57,973 nucleotides of DNA from a virus: the IMG/VR virus record IMGVR_UViG_3300008266_000068, positions 1-57,973 of that record, one strand, 5' to 3'. How positions within the stretch are numbered: position 1 is the first letter of the stretch; each line of letters starts with the position of its first letter. This document shows, piece by piece, positions 28,399 through 37,416 of this stretch. The position numbers and the translations under genes are program-made. Below the pieces are notes generated by a model, which saw nothing but the letters and a program-made list of their open reading frames with translations, did no database searches and had not been told where the DNA came from.

Positions 28399-29073
28399 TT
28401 ATTTATCTAAAATCTTATCTAATTCAATAATAAATTTTGTAATTACTGGATTTTGTGACAAATCTACAGAACTAAACATATATTCAAATGATAACTGTAT
28501 TACTCTTTTATATGTATTTGCAGGTAATTCACCTTGTTGTATTTGTAAATCTTGTCCACTTATTCTAAGGTTTTCAAAACCTATTAACGATAGATGAGGA
28601 AGAAGTGAAATAAAACCTGCGCGCATAATTTCATACATTAACGCAACTTCATTTGAATTATCGCTTATAATAACTAAATTTATTGCTGATGAAAATCTTC
28701 TCGTGTAAGTACTTTGAAAATCGTATGTATCTCCTGTTGCAATAAATTTCATTGGTTCATAACCTTCTCCTGAAGACATTGACATAGGTGAAGGTGAATC
28801 TGCAGCTAATGAAATATAAATAGAAGGACGTTTTTCTGACTTCATATTATACATATAATCTACAAATATTTTTCTTGGATCATCTTTTTTCTTATTAAAT
28901 ACAGATAACGCTTGAGTAAGAAAATTATAATTACCAATTATTTTTTGTTCACCTATTATTGTAGCGAGATATGTTTTTTCAGGCGTCGCTATATTTGCTA
29001 TAATATCTTCTTCAAGAAATTGTAAAAAAATATCTACAGCTTGTTTTAAAATTATTTCTTTTACAAAAATCAT
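28399..29073 (-). CDS. Tail completion / terminator protein (probable)
   Basis: The 224-residue protein is alpha/beta with no catalytic motif. The segment STYTRRFSSAINLVIISDN, followed by an helix-strand pattern, is compatible with a tail terminator or gp3-like completion protein. It lies between a gp10-like neck candidate and the sheath, where such genes normally occur. It starts 12 bases after the preceding stop. The Met/Ser-rich run SPSPMSMSSGEGY near the centre may be a flexible loop. Confidence comes mostly from gene order. Confidence 0.6.
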   Translation of the reverse strand: MIFVKEIILKQAVDIFLQFLEEDIIANIATPEKTYLATIIGEQKIIGNYNFLTQALSVFNKKKDDPRKIFVDYMYNMKSEKRPSIYISLAADSPSPMSMSSGEGYEPMKFIATGDTYDFQSTYTRRFSSAINLVIISDNSNEVALMYEIMRAGFISLLPHLSLIGFENLRISGQDLQIQQGELPANTYKRVIQLSFEYMFSSVDLSQNPVITKFIIELDKILDK

Positions 29074-29085
29074 AACAAAAGTTTT

Positions 29086-29889
29086 TTAACTAAATCCCAT
29101 TTGCGATAAAACAGTATCTACAGTTCTTTCTAAATTATTTTCCATATTTATATCCATACCATTTAAAGCATTTTGAAATAAATTATATGCTTTTATTCCA
29201 GGGTGAATAAAAGCACTTTGATCACTGTTTTCACTTACTCGTCTAAACGATTTATAAACGTTTTGATCTGTTGTTTCGTCTTTGTATTTTGATATTCCTT
29301 CATAAATATTTCCTTTATGGAAATATGCATCAAACCCGGGAATATTTTGACGCTTTGTTTGAACTTGATATTGCTTAGGAATTTCATCAACAGTTAATGA
29401 TGCAGTTTTAATACCACCACCAACAACAGGAATTGTAAAAGTTTTCTTTTTAACTATAGTATGAATTTCTTCTGGCATTTTAAAAGAAAAAACTTCGCTT
29501 TCACCAACAGAACCTGACGCTGCCCATCTAAAAGGTATTGTTAAATACTTATTTCCTTTTTTATCAGTTTTCACTTTTGGTGATGCTAAAAATCCAGTCT
29601 TCATATCAAATGAAGATGCACCTTCTTCTATCATAGCAACTAATGGATCTTTTAAACTTAACACAACAGATGCGTGTCCGGGTGCTTCAGAAAAAGTTTG
29701 AATAGCTCTTAAATATCTATTACGAGTTGATTTTAAATTTTGTTGCGCTTCATTTTGTAATTGATTAGCAAACTCTGCAGCAACACTTGATACAACTGAC
29801 TGTAAAAATTGATTAGACTGTTCTTCAGAAAAAGAAAATTCTTTTTCTAATTCACTTAAATCTATTTGAATAGGAATTGAAACTGTCAT
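29086..29889 (-). CDS. Neck / minor virion protein (probable)
   Basis: The N-terminal 80 residues of this 267-residue protein are a helix with the pattern of phage gp10-like neck proteins (FANQLQNEAQQNLKSTRNR). The centre has LVAMIEEGASSFDMKTGF, resembling the ME.G...FDMK core of such proteins. The C-terminal half is beta and then helical. It follows the 14-residue-repeat gene by nine bases and precedes the tail completion candidate. A head-to-tail joining role is likely; no enzyme motif is present. Confidence 0.6.
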   Translation of the reverse strand: MTVSIPIQIDLSELEKEFSFSEEQSNQFLQSVVSSVAAEFANQLQNEAQQNLKSTRNRYLRAIQTFSEAPGHASVVLSLKDPLVAMIEEGASSFDMKTGFLASPKVKTDKKGNKYLTIPFRWAASGSVGESEVFSFKMPEEIHTIVKKKTFTIPVVGGGIKTASLTVDEIPKQYQVQTKRQNIPGFDAYFHKGNIYEGISKYKDETTDQNVYKSFRRVSENSDQSAFIHPGIKAYNLFQNALNGMDINMENNLERTVDTVLSQMGFS

Positions 29890-29898
29890 ATAGCAAAA

Positions 29899-31557
29899 TT
29901 AATCAATAATATAAAATATTGTTCTTTTTAAATTAATAACTCTTACTTTACCAGATATCGATACGTAATTAGTACCAGATAAAGTTATGTTTATTATACC
30001 AGTTATTTGCTGTTCAGTAGTGTTTTGAATATCGATTTTACCACTCTGTGTTTGATTAGTAGTATTGCGAATTAATATTGCACCAATAATATTTTCATTT
30101 ATTACTTTTTGTATTCTTGTAATACCAGCAATATCTTGATTAATGATTTTATTTATTCTTACAACACCTGATTGATTTTGATCGACTGCTTTTTGAATGC
30201 GAACAATACCAGCGATATTATTATCAACTACTTTTTGTATTCTTACAATAGCAGGTTGAGTAACTTCAACTGTTTTTCGAATATCGATTTTACCAGTTTG
30301 TATTACATTAATTACTTTACGTATCCTTACAGTACCAGTTTGATTAACATCTATTGTTTTATTTATTCTTACAACGCCAGTTATCTGCTGTTGTGTAGTA
30401 TTTCTTATACAAATTTTACCAGATATAAATACTTGTCCTGCTGTTGAAATATATATTTTACCAGTAATTATTTGATCAGTAGTATTTCTAATATTAATGA
30501 TACCTACTTGCGTAGAATTAATTATTTTTTGAACACGTATTTTACCTGTTTGAGTAACATCAACTTGTTTTTGTACTCTTATTAAACCAGTTTGATTATT
30601 ATTGGTTGTATTACGAATATTTATTTTACCTGTTTGATTTACAGATATTATTTTTTGAATGCTTACAGTACCAATTTGATTTACAGATATTATTTTTTGA
30701 ATTCTTGTTTTACCTGTAATCGATACATCAATTATTTTTTGAATCCTTATTACACCTACTTGCGATGTATCGACAGATTTTTGAATACGTATAACACCTA
30801 TTTGATAGCGATCAGTAGCTTTTCGAATATCTACCTTACCTACAATTGTTTGCTGTGTAGTATTACGAACATTAATTATACCCGCTTGTGTAGTATTAAT
30901 TATTTTTTCAATACGAACAATACCAGTTATTATAACATCTACAGTTTTTTGAATACGAACTTTACCGGTTTGAGTTTGAGCAGTAGTATTTCTTACATTT
31001 ACCTTACCAGTAATAATTTGATTAGTAGTATTACGAACATTAATTTTACCGGTAATTGTTTGATCAACTGAGTTTATGATATTAACTTTACCAGTTTGAT
31101 TTTGATCAATTACTTTTCTTATTCGTATAATACCTAAAATAGTTTGTTCTACTACTTTCTGTATTCTTATAATACCGGGCTGAGTAACTTCTACAGATTT
31201 GCGAATACGTATAACTCCTGTTATTGTACTTTCTATTGTTTTTCTAATTCGTATAATACCAAGCTGAGTTCTCTCAGTTGTGTTACGAATACTAACTATA
31301 CCAACTTGAGTTGCATTAATAATTTTTTGAATTCTCGTTATACCTGTTATTGTAGTATTAACAGTCTTATTAATTCGTATAACACCGGTTTGATTAACAT
31401 CAACAGATTTTTGAATGCGAACTTTACCAATCTGTGTAGTATCGATTATTTTTTGAATACGAACAATACCACTTTGTGTAACATCTACAGTGGTATTTGC
31501 AGTCTTATATTTTAATATAAGTGGTTTAAACGGTTGCGATCTTCCTAACCTTGCCAT
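29899..31557 (-). CDS. 36-repeat beta-solenoid-like virion protein
   Basis: After a 23-residue leader (MARLGRSQPFKPLILKY), residues 24-527 are 36 consecutive 14-residue repeats with no break in register, then a 25-residue end. The consensus is [V/I/T]-[D/N]-x-[T/N]-[Q/I]-[T/V]-G-[K/I/V]-[V/I]-[R/N/D]-[I/V]-[R/Q]-[K/N]-[T/I/V/S]. Gly at position 7 is present in all repeats but one (Ala in repeat 30). Alternating hydrophobic positions indicate a solenoid or stacked beta structure about 500 residues long. The gene lies among neck and fibre genes, so a rod-like virion appendage is the best inference. No repeat family is recognised. Confidence 0.8.
   Translation of the reverse strand: MARLGRSQPFKPLILKYKTANTTVDVTQSGIVRIQKIIDTTQIGKVRIQKSVDVNQTGVIRINKTVNTTITGITRIQKIINATQVGIVSIRNTTERTQLGIIRIRKTIESTITGVIRIRKSVEVTQPGIIRIQKVVEQTILGIIRIRKVIDQNQTGKVNIINSVDQTITGKINVRNTTNQIITGKVNVRNTTAQTQTGKVRIQKTVDVIITGIVRIEKIINTTQAGIINVRNTTQQTIVGKVDIRKATDRYQIGVIRIQKSVDTSQVGVIRIQKIIDVSITGKTRIQKIISVNQIGTVSIQKIISVNQTGKINIRNTTNNNQTGLIRVQKQVDVTQTGKIRVQKIINSTQVGIINIRNTTDQIITGKIYISTAGQVFISGKICIRNTTQQQITGVVRINKTIDVNQTGTVRIRKVINVIQTGKIDIRKTVEVTQPAIVRIQKVVDNNIAGIVRIQKAVDQNQSGVVRINKIINQDIAGITRIQKVINENIIGAILIRNTTNQTQSGKIDIQNTTEQQITGIINITLSGTNYVSISGKVRVINLKRTIFYIID
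29977..31488 (-). repeat. 42-bp tandem coding repeat array (36 units)
   Basis: This is the DNA behind the 14-residue repeats: 1512 bases, exactly 36 x 42. Units are diverged at the nucleotide level, and codons for the same residues vary, so the array is old or selected for protein pattern rather than freshly duplicated. Several units share a recurring Arg-Asn-Thr-Thr or Gln-Lys-x-[Ile/Val] junction, suggesting two interspersed repeat subtypes. Confidence 0.9.
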
Positions 31558-31616
31558 TTTATTGTATTAATATAATAATCATTGTATTGATTATTTAAAA
31601 ATTATTCACTATTTTA

Positions 31617-32840
31617 TTACCTTAAAGATGCTCTACGTATTGCTTGTATAGTTTGAAAAATTTTATTTGGAATTGAATTTACAACTTCTGCAAATTCCGC
31701 TTCAATCATAATACCTCTCCAATATTGATCTGGAGTGGCATCACTTGAATATCCAAATCTCGCCCGTATATTATTAAAATTACCTGCACCACTTACTACA
31801 GTCCATGCCCCACCTGTAGGTGCTAAAGCATAATGTTTTCTAACATACCTATCTGTTATAACTCCAGCTACCGAACCTCGGTTTGCAACAGCACTTTCTG
31901 TTCCGTTATCGTTTAACTTAGTTTGAAAAAGACCTGTAGCTGTTGATGCTTGTCTATCTGCCGTTATTACTTCAACAGCTCTTGGTGCTACTGTAGGTGT
32001 ACTTATTCCTGATGCTGGACCAAATATAACTTCAGCATAAAGAGTTGAAGCTGCGGTTTGATGGTTAACAAGTCTGGTATTATCTGTTAATCCTCCTAAT
32101 AATGGAACACCGTTTACCCAATTCCATACATCTGTTGCTCCCGCTACGTTTCCACCACCAGTAGGTGCGGCAATTGTACCTTTTACTATTGTTGTTGTTG
32201 TGGCTGTATGCGTTCCATCAGATGTTGGTACAAAATGCTCCACTTTACCTGCGCCTAATGGATAATCAGCTACAGTATTTGAAGCGAGTATATCATCTAT
32301 AAAAACATCTCCTGTCCAATTACTAACGTCTTGTTCGAGAATCCTAATTGTAGTATTAACTTGTAAACCTGTTGCAAATGATACTTGACTACAAGCAACC
32401 CCATTTACTTGAACATCTATTAAATGAGGATTAGCTGAGCTGTCTATTTTTACATCAATACGATACCACTGACCAGTAACAACACTTACTCCCGTTGTTC
32501 CTAGTGTATTTCCAAAAGCAGCACATATTTCTTGTGTAGATGTTTTATAAACTGCACCGCCCGATTGCACTGTTCCTAGCATAAGAACCCAACCTTGTAT
32601 AGTTGTAGGCAATGTAGCAAAATAAACATAACATCTCATTGCTACAGTAGTGCTGGCAAGAACAGAAGCACTACGAATATTAGTCATTTGTGCACTAGGA
32701 TTGGCTCTTAAGCTTCTTGCACCAGACCTTACAGTTGATGTGCTAATTGTTGCTGAATGAGTGCCAGCATTAGCCCAATGTTGCCCAGCAGAACCTAATT
32801 GCCCGCATTCAAAACCACAACAAAATACCGGAGTTGCCAT
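31617..32840 (-). CDS. Lectin-like virion protein (jelly-roll, probable)
   Basis: The 407-residue protein begins MATPVFCCGFECGQLG and has strand-rich sequence typical of concanavalin-type jelly rolls: VAMRCYVYFATLP, TGQWYRIDVKIDSS, then VQVNGVACSQVSF and VFIDDILASN. The C-terminal half is a second beta domain (YAEVIFGPASG, RYVRKHYALAPTGG). It is rich in Ala, Thr and Gly, and its codons are less AT-biased than those of neighbouring replication or wedge genes. It is probably an exposed head or tail decoration that binds sugars; the ligand is unknown. It follows a 112-residue structural gene by three bases. Confidence 0.65.
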   Translation of the reverse strand: MATPVFCCGFECGQLGSAGQHWANAGTHSATISTSTVRSGARSLRANPSAQMTNIRSASVLASTTVAMRCYVYFATLPTTIQGWVLMLGTVQSGGAVYKTSTQEICAAFGNTLGTTGVSVVTGQWYRIDVKIDSSANPHLIDVQVNGVACSQVSFATGLQVNTTIRILEQDVSNWTGDVFIDDILASNTVADYPLGAGKVEHFVPTSDGTHTATTTTIVKGTIAAPTGGGNVAGATDVWNWVNGVPLLGGLTDNTRLVNHQTAASTLYAEVIFGPASGISTPTVAPRAVEVITADRQASTATGLFQTKLNDNGTESAVANRGSVAGVITDRYVRKHYALAPTGGAWTVVSGAGNFNNIRARFGYSSDATPDQYWRGIMIEAEFAEVVNSIPNKIFQTIQAIRRASLR

Positions 32841-32843
32841 AGT

Positions 32844-33182
32844 TTACATATTTATAGTTATTCTTGGTGCTTGAGCTTCTATAGCATCCTGCCCTGTCTG
32901 ATTTTCAGAAGTTGCTACATATCCTATATAAGTTACAAAAGTAGAACTACCCCATGCTTTAGGATCAAATGTCTTTGAACCTGTCAATGGTGGTGCAATA
33001 GTAGGATTTTGTGTTGCACTCCATGATTCGATAGCAACCACAGAACTTGATGCCATAAGTTTCTTACCATAAACGATAGAGATTGTTAACGACCAAGGCT
33101 TCCCATCAAATACTGCATTCCAAGATACTGTATGAGTACCATTAGGATTCTTTATTGCTGTTAATGTTAATGAATTTGCCAT
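32844..33182 (-). CDS. Small beta-rich virion protein
   Basis: The 112-residue product is Ser/Thr/Ala-rich with alternating hydrophobic residues (LTLTAIKNPNGTHTVSWNAV), suggesting a single Ig-like or similar sandwich. It sits between two other decoration-type genes with short gaps and shares their higher-GC codon use. No motif identifies a family. A decoration or fibre-subunit role is inferred. Confidence 0.6.
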   Translation of the reverse strand: MANSLTLTAIKNPNGTHTVSWNAVFDGKPWSLTISIVYGKKLMASSSVVAIESWSATQNPTIAPPLTGSKTFDPKAWGSSTFVTYIGYVATSENQTGQDAIEAQAPRITINM

Positions 33183-33226
33183 TTTTATTTGATTTAAATG
33201 TTAAAAGAAGTGACTGAATAGGCTAA

Positions 33227-33727
33227 TTACTCCTCCCAAATAATATAACAAATTGCATTAACAGCAGCGGCAGCTTTTACTCTTACCCTTAAAATTGTTG
33301 ATACAGGAACTTCAGGTTCTCTACCTAATGGAAATTGTTTTATGTATTGGTTTGTTGGTGCAACTAATTGACAGTCTAACATTCTTGTTGCAGCTACAGT
33401 TCCTTCGGCAGAAGCTGTATAACCTGTTCCAGCCACGCCTAACGTCATATTACTTGCTGGAGCAGTTGCATCTTCAAATGGAGGAACACCTGCTGCCACA
33501 TGTGCCGTAACAGTTGCTGCTACCGCTGCTGTAGTTAAAAGTTCACAAAGAATTGGTGTTGCTGCTGCACTACCGTCAAATGATATTCCCCATTCAACGA
33601 TTTTTATTTTCATTGTTGCCGGAACCTGAATTTGCAGCATCGTTTTTATGTTAGTACCAGTCGTAACAGCAACTTGTGAAGCAGTCGTTGGTGCTGGACC
33701 ATTGAAGGCTATATATAACTTACCCAT
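33227..33727 (-). CDS. Ala/Thr-rich structural protein
   Basis: The 166-residue protein is strongly enriched in Ala, Thr and Val (TAAVAATVTAHVAAGVPP), with a pattern of short strands (MKIKIVEWGISFDG, TILRVRVKAAAAVN). Such sequences are frequent among phage head decoration and tail structural proteins; the exact family is not recognised. It follows a 137-residue unknown by 24 bases. Its codons are GC-richer than average here, suggesting high expression or a separate origin. Confidence 0.65.
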   Translation of the reverse strand: MGKLYIAFNGPAPTTASQVAVTTGTNIKTMLQIQVPATMKIKIVEWGISFDGSAAATPILCELLTTAAVAATVTAHVAAGVPPFEDATAPASNMTLGVAGTGYTASAEGTVAATRMLDCQLVAPTNQYIKQFPLGREPEVPVSTILRVRVKAAAAVNAICYIIWEE

Positions 33728-33751
33728 AGTTATTGTTTTTAAAAAATTAAT

Positions 33752-34165
33752 TTATGATATTTCAAATATACGTTTATGATTTTTTCCAGTTTCATCATTA
33801 GCTTGCCACCCAAAACGATACCAAATTTGATGCGATAATTCTTCAAAATCAACGTTAAAATTTCTTTTATGTTTTCTAAAAAATATCACTCTGTAATTAG
33901 ATAAAACAACATCGTTTTCTTCATTACCAATTACAGGACAGGCAATTTCAAAACCGTTGATAAAAAAAGTACCAGTCAATAAATTAACTTCAAAAATATT
34001 TACTGTATCAGTTAATTGAAAAGCAATAAGTTTTTTACCTTTTTCAATCATCTGTAATACATCATAAAACGCAGATTTTTTATCATTAATACTTGAAACG
34101 TCATTATGATCTTGATATAACGACGTTTCATCATCAAATTTTGCGATAAATAAATATTTTAACAT
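33752..34165 (-). CDS. Hypothetical protein in decoration cluster
   Basis: The 137-residue product is unlike its neighbours: AT-rich codons, charged, with alpha/beta composition (MLKYLFIAKFDDETS, FRKHKRNFNVDFEELSHQI). No family or motif was recognised. It is bracketed by Ala/Thr-rich structural genes, so it might be an assembly factor rather than a coat component. There is no membrane segment or signal peptide. Confidence 0.6.
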   Translation of the reverse strand: MLKYLFIAKFDDETSLYQDHNDVSSINDKKSAFYDVLQMIEKGKKLIAFQLTDTVNIFEVNLLTGTFFINGFEIACPVIGNEENDVVLSNYRVIFFRKHKRNFNVDFEELSHQIWYRFGWQANDETGKNHKRIFEIS

Positions 34166-34188
34166 TGTATTGTTTTTTTAAATAAAAA

Positions 34189-34740
34189 TTAATTTTCCTG
34201 ATATTGAAGTGTTAACGTAACTGTCGCTGAATCACCTGCGGCGGCACTACCTGCAGTTTGCATTTGTGTTGTTAAGTAATTTGTAAAACATGGATTAGTT
34301 GCCATTGACGTAGCTTTACCTGTTGCTTCAGGACCTGTTGCACCAAAACATACACCTACTCCAGAACCAATTGCAATTACTGTTGTCATATCTGTTGTTA
34401 GAAGTGCATTTGCAGTTGTAGAAGGTGTTGTATATAACAATCTACTTGCATCGTTAGTACAAGCAGGTGTACCTTTTAACGTTAACCCAGTACCTAATAC
34501 ACCGGCTGTATGCGCAAATAATCCACCAAGAATTAAATTAAAAGTACCGGTAAATCTACCAAACTGCCATTTTTCAAAACTGTTACTACCTGCAGTAACA
34601 GGATTTGACGTATACGCAGTAGTGCTATCGTCGATATTTTTCCAGTTAACTTCTGCACGTGTACCAGTACGTGTTGTACCTTTTGTAGGTGAACCAGTTT
34701 GTGTTCCGTTATCTTCCTGCCATTCAAATGTTGCTGCCAT
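34189..34740 (-). CDS. Gly/Thr-rich virion protein
   Basis: The 183-residue protein is Ala/Thr/Gly-rich with beta propensity (FTGTFNLILGGLFAHTAG, DSATVTLTLQYQEN at the C-terminus). A single W-rich N-terminus (MAATFEWQEDNGTQTG) and several isolated Cys are present. It resembles phage structural proteins generally, without a recognised family. It lies between a fibre-like gene and the 137-residue unknown. Head decoration or tail-tube-like use is possible. Confidence 0.6.
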   Translation of the reverse strand: MAATFEWQEDNGTQTGSPTKGTTRTGTRAEVNWKNIDDSTTAYTSNPVTAGSNSFEKWQFGRFTGTFNLILGGLFAHTAGVLGTGLTLKGTPACTNDASRLLYTTPSTTANALLTTDMTTVIAIGSGVGVCFGATGPEATGKATSMATNPCFTNYLTTQMQTAGSAAAGDSATVTLTLQYQEN

Positions 34741-34745
34741 AATAT

Positions 34746-35285
34746 TTATGTTTTTATTATTTTTAACGATATTAAAACTCTTGTAATTAAAGAACTCGAT
34801 AACACGTTAAATCTTAGTATATCATCTTTTAATAAATCATCATCCCAACCAATTATTGTATTATCTGTCGATTTCAAAGCGTTTGTAATTGTTGGAGTAG
34901 CTGATGCAGTAATTGAATTAAATCCACCGGGATAATTTACAAAATTACTTTTTTCAATATCTACTACTATACTACCTTGTTGATCGGCAATCAAATTTAC
35001 TTCTTTTATTTGACAATTAAAAGGAACAATTATATCTCCTTGTAAACCAGTTTGAACTATTCCACCACCACCATATATTATAAATCCTAAAGCAGAATCA
35101 AATCCTAAAAATGGAATTGTTCTTATAAATCCGTTATCTTTATATTTTAATCTACCAGAAGTTTGATTATACCAAAACTGCCCTTCAAGTGGCGATATAG
35201 GATCTGACGCTACTAAATCAATAACAACGTTTTTAAGTTGATTGTTTTTTAAATTAATATCTACTTCAAATTCTTCTTCTGCCAT
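34746..35285 (-). CDS. Fibre-like structural protein
   Basis: The N-terminus of this 179-residue protein (INLKNNQLKNVVIDLV, then ISPLEGQFWYNQTSGRLKY) is the L-x-N-x-Q-x-x-N...EGQFWYN...G-x-L-K-Y motif that recurs in phage tail-fibre and appendage proteins, where it attaches or trimerises the fibre. The C-terminal 100 residues are beta-rich (GSIVVDIEKSNFVNYPGG, LITRVLISLKIIKT). It starts one base after the preceding neck-type gene stop. A short head or neck fibre is the most likely role. Confidence 0.7.
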   Translation of the reverse strand: MAEEEFEVDINLKNNQLKNVVIDLVASDPISPLEGQFWYNQTSGRLKYKDNGFIRTIPFLGFDSALGFIIYGGGGIVQTGLQGDIIVPFNCQIKEVNLIADQQGSIVVDIEKSNFVNYPGGFNSITASATPTITNALKSTDNTIIGWDDDLLKDDILRFNVLSSSLITRVLISLKIIKT

Positions 35286-35286
35286 T

Positions 35287-36354
35287 TTATTGCAATATTA
35301 CTTTTCCTGAAATTGAATTATTTGCCGTTATCCTAACAACTGTTGTACTAATATTTTCAACCTTTGCTTGAATTTGTTTCCCATTAATATCAAAAATCGA
35401 TACATCTGGATATCTACCAAAATTATGAGTAATATTAATTACAGTTTGATTTGTAAAACTATATACTACAGTAGGTAACGTTATTAAATTAACTGTATTT
35501 ATTATTAATACACTTTGTCCACCACCGTCGTTAGAATTATCGCCAATTAAAATAGTTTCTTTAGTAACTGATCCATCAGGTACAAAAGAATTATCAATAA
35601 TTCTATCAGCAGTTAAATTTTGCATATCTGCTATATAATGCGCACGTTGTGCAGTAGCAGAAACAGGTAAGCTTTCTAATTCTTTACCCGGGTGTTTTCT
35701 CCAACTCTGCATTGTTTCCCTCCCCATTTCAAGTATATGATATTGAGGCGCGTGATAATATTTTATAGTAAGTCCTAATTCAGGATTGTCAGTAAAAATA
35801 GTTTTAATACCGTTATCGATAATTCTTACTACATTATTTTCAATTGAATAATGTATACCTAATTCTAATCTTGTAAATGCATTGTTGTTATCAACATACA
35901 TAGCGCAATAAAGAATTGATTTAATATTATATACAGTATAAGAAAACATTACTCCATCTTGTATTTGAAAATGAAGAACTTCATTAAATATAGAATTTCC
36001 ATCTAACAATGTAATTCTATCCATGTAACTTATTTTTTCATCTTCTATCGCAGAAATATTTATCATTCCACGAACCTTTTCACTCCAGTCTCTAAATTCA
36101 GTTACGGCGTTTACTTTCGTAATCACCATTCGTGTTTCTTTTTTATTTATAAATACCCATCCAGTTCCAGCGCAGTTTCTACAAGTTGATTGCTGATTTG
36201 AAGTTGTACTTTTACAAGGACATTGAATAGCGCTTTCATGAATTACTGTTCTTCCATGTTGCCATATTAACGTATCAAACAAATTATCATCTAAGTATGT
36301 ACCTGATGCTGTGTTTGCGTTTTGTGGTGGCGTTTTTGCTATTACAGTTGCCAT
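35287..36354 (-). CDS. Neck/head-closure protein with zinc-knuckle motif
   Basis: The 355-residue protein has a four-cysteine motif near residues 45-65 (IQCPCKSTTSNQQ, then TCRNCAGTGWVFI), a pattern found in phage neck proteins and suited to metal binding. A helical/beta central part follows (YYHAPQYHILEMGRETMQSW), and a C-terminal beta domain (QTVINITHNFGRYPDVSIF, VVRITANNSISGKVIL) has the form of phage fibre-attachment domains. It follows the coiled-coil 344-residue gene by 17 bases. A head-closure or collar role is inferred; the metal site is a visible feature. Confidence 0.65.
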   Translation of the reverse strand: MATVIAKTPPQNANTASGTYLDDNLFDTLIWQHGRTVIHESAIQCPCKSTTSNQQSTCRNCAGTGWVFINKKETRMVITKVNAVTEFRDWSEKVRGMINISAIEDEKISYMDRITLLDGNSIFNEVLHFQIQDGVMFSYTVYNIKSILYCAMYVDNNNAFTRLELGIHYSIENNVVRIIDNGIKTIFTDNPELGLTIKYYHAPQYHILEMGRETMQSWRKHPGKELESLPVSATAQRAHYIADMQNLTADRIIDNSFVPDGSVTKETILIGDNSNDGGGQSVLIINTVNLITLPTVVYSFTNQTVINITHNFGRYPDVSIFDINGKQIQAKVENISTTVVRITANNSISGKVILQ

Positions 36355-36371
36355 TTATTAATAATGTATTT

Positions 36372-37406
36372 TTATTTTTTAGTATCTACTTTTTTATCGT
36401 GAATATCTGCGTACTTTTTATAATAAGAAGAAACTTTTTCTTTATTAACTTTAAAACCACCATCAACGAATTCATCTGAAAAATTATTATTTATCCAATT
36501 ACCAGCTTTTAATTTTTCAACTTCATCTAACGATTCAACTCCTCCTAATCGTTTAACTGTATCACAGTGAGTAACAAAATTTTTCGCAGATTTTTTTAAA
36601 TTGATATGATGATCATTAATTAATTTATTATAATCATCGTGTGATATTTTTCCTGAAGCTAATTTTTCTGCGTATTCAGATATCTTTTTTGCACTTTCTT
36701 TTCTTTCATTATCGTGATGTTGAAGTGCATAATAATGATGCGCAATTTTTTCACCATTTGACATTGATTCGTAATCGTCAACCGATCCCGCTTTTAATTC
36801 ATCGTCGCGAATTATTTTTTTATCTGTTTTTGCTTTTTCCAATTCATCATCTTCAGATTTTCTTAACGAATTACTTGGACGTGGACTATCCCAATGTATT
36901 ACACCTTTTATTTCACCTCGTTGTTTCGCCTGTATTAAAGCTGCAGGTACTGGTTCATCACTTTGTTTATGAATTTCTGGACCTATATCGTTTTTACCGA
37001 TTTGATCGTTTATTTTTCTTAATTCTTCTTTCTTTTTTTCAATATCTTCATCTATTTTATTTAATTCATTTCCGTATTCATTGTGTTTACCATCAGCTTC
37101 CCATTTAGCATTCCACTTATCACCATGTTGTTGTTGATATTCACCAGCTTCAGAATTCATATCCCAATCAACTCTTTCACGATCTGCTTCAAGATCTTTA
37201 AGATCTTCAACTTTTTCACGTGCAATATCTGCTAACTCTGATATTCTTTTTTCTTGATTATTGTAATTTGTATTTCTATATACATAAACCCAATAACCTT
37301 TTTCGCCAATATATTTTCTAATATATTTTGTTTGTTTACTTTTTTCAAAATAACCACTTTCAATGGCTAATTTTTGCATCTGTAAAAATTGTGTACCGTA
37401 CAACAT
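36372..37406 (-). CDS. Charged coiled-coil protein with shared K-rich/W-V module
   Basis: Residues about 17-47 of this 344-residue protein (ESGYFEKSKQTKYIRKYIGE, then KGYWVYVYRN) resemble a module also seen in the 182-, 507- and 2061-residue proteins to the right. The rest is strongly charged and helical (IAREKVEDLKDLEADRERV, IDEDIEKKKEELRKINDQI), predicting coiled coils. Several [L/F]-x-K-[S/A] motifs occur (FEKS, LRKS, LEKA, LKKS). It lies between the adaptor-like gene and the zinc-knuckle neck gene. It is probably an internal or scaffold-associated head protein; no enzyme motif was seen. Confidence 0.65.
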   Translation of the reverse strand: MLYGTQFLQMQKLAIESGYFEKSKQTKYIRKYIGEKGYWVYVYRNTNYNNQEKRISELADIAREKVEDLKDLEADRERVDWDMNSEAGEYQQQHGDKWNAKWEADGKHNEYGNELNKIDEDIEKKKEELRKINDQIGKNDIGPEIHKQSDEPVPAALIQAKQRGEIKGVIHWDSPRPSNSLRKSEDDELEKAKTDKKIIRDDELKAGSVDDYESMSNGEKIAHHYYALQHHDNERKESAKKISEYAEKLASGKISHDDYNKLINDHHINLKKSAKNFVTHCDTVKRLGGVESLDEVEKLKAGNWINNNFSDEFVDGGFKVNKEKVSSYYKKYADIHDKKVDTKK

Positions 37407-37416
37407 AATTTTTTAT

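Noticed and set aside
30172-31515. Three long plus-strand ORFs rich in Tyr/Asn/Ser opposite the repeat gene
   Set aside because: They are antisense shadows of the 42-bp repeats, periodic for that reason, with no plausible protein features.
36641-37108. 155-residue plus-strand ORF
   Set aside because: Opposite a well-formed coiled-coil gene; its Leu/Phe/His-rich sequence is typical of an antisense shadow.
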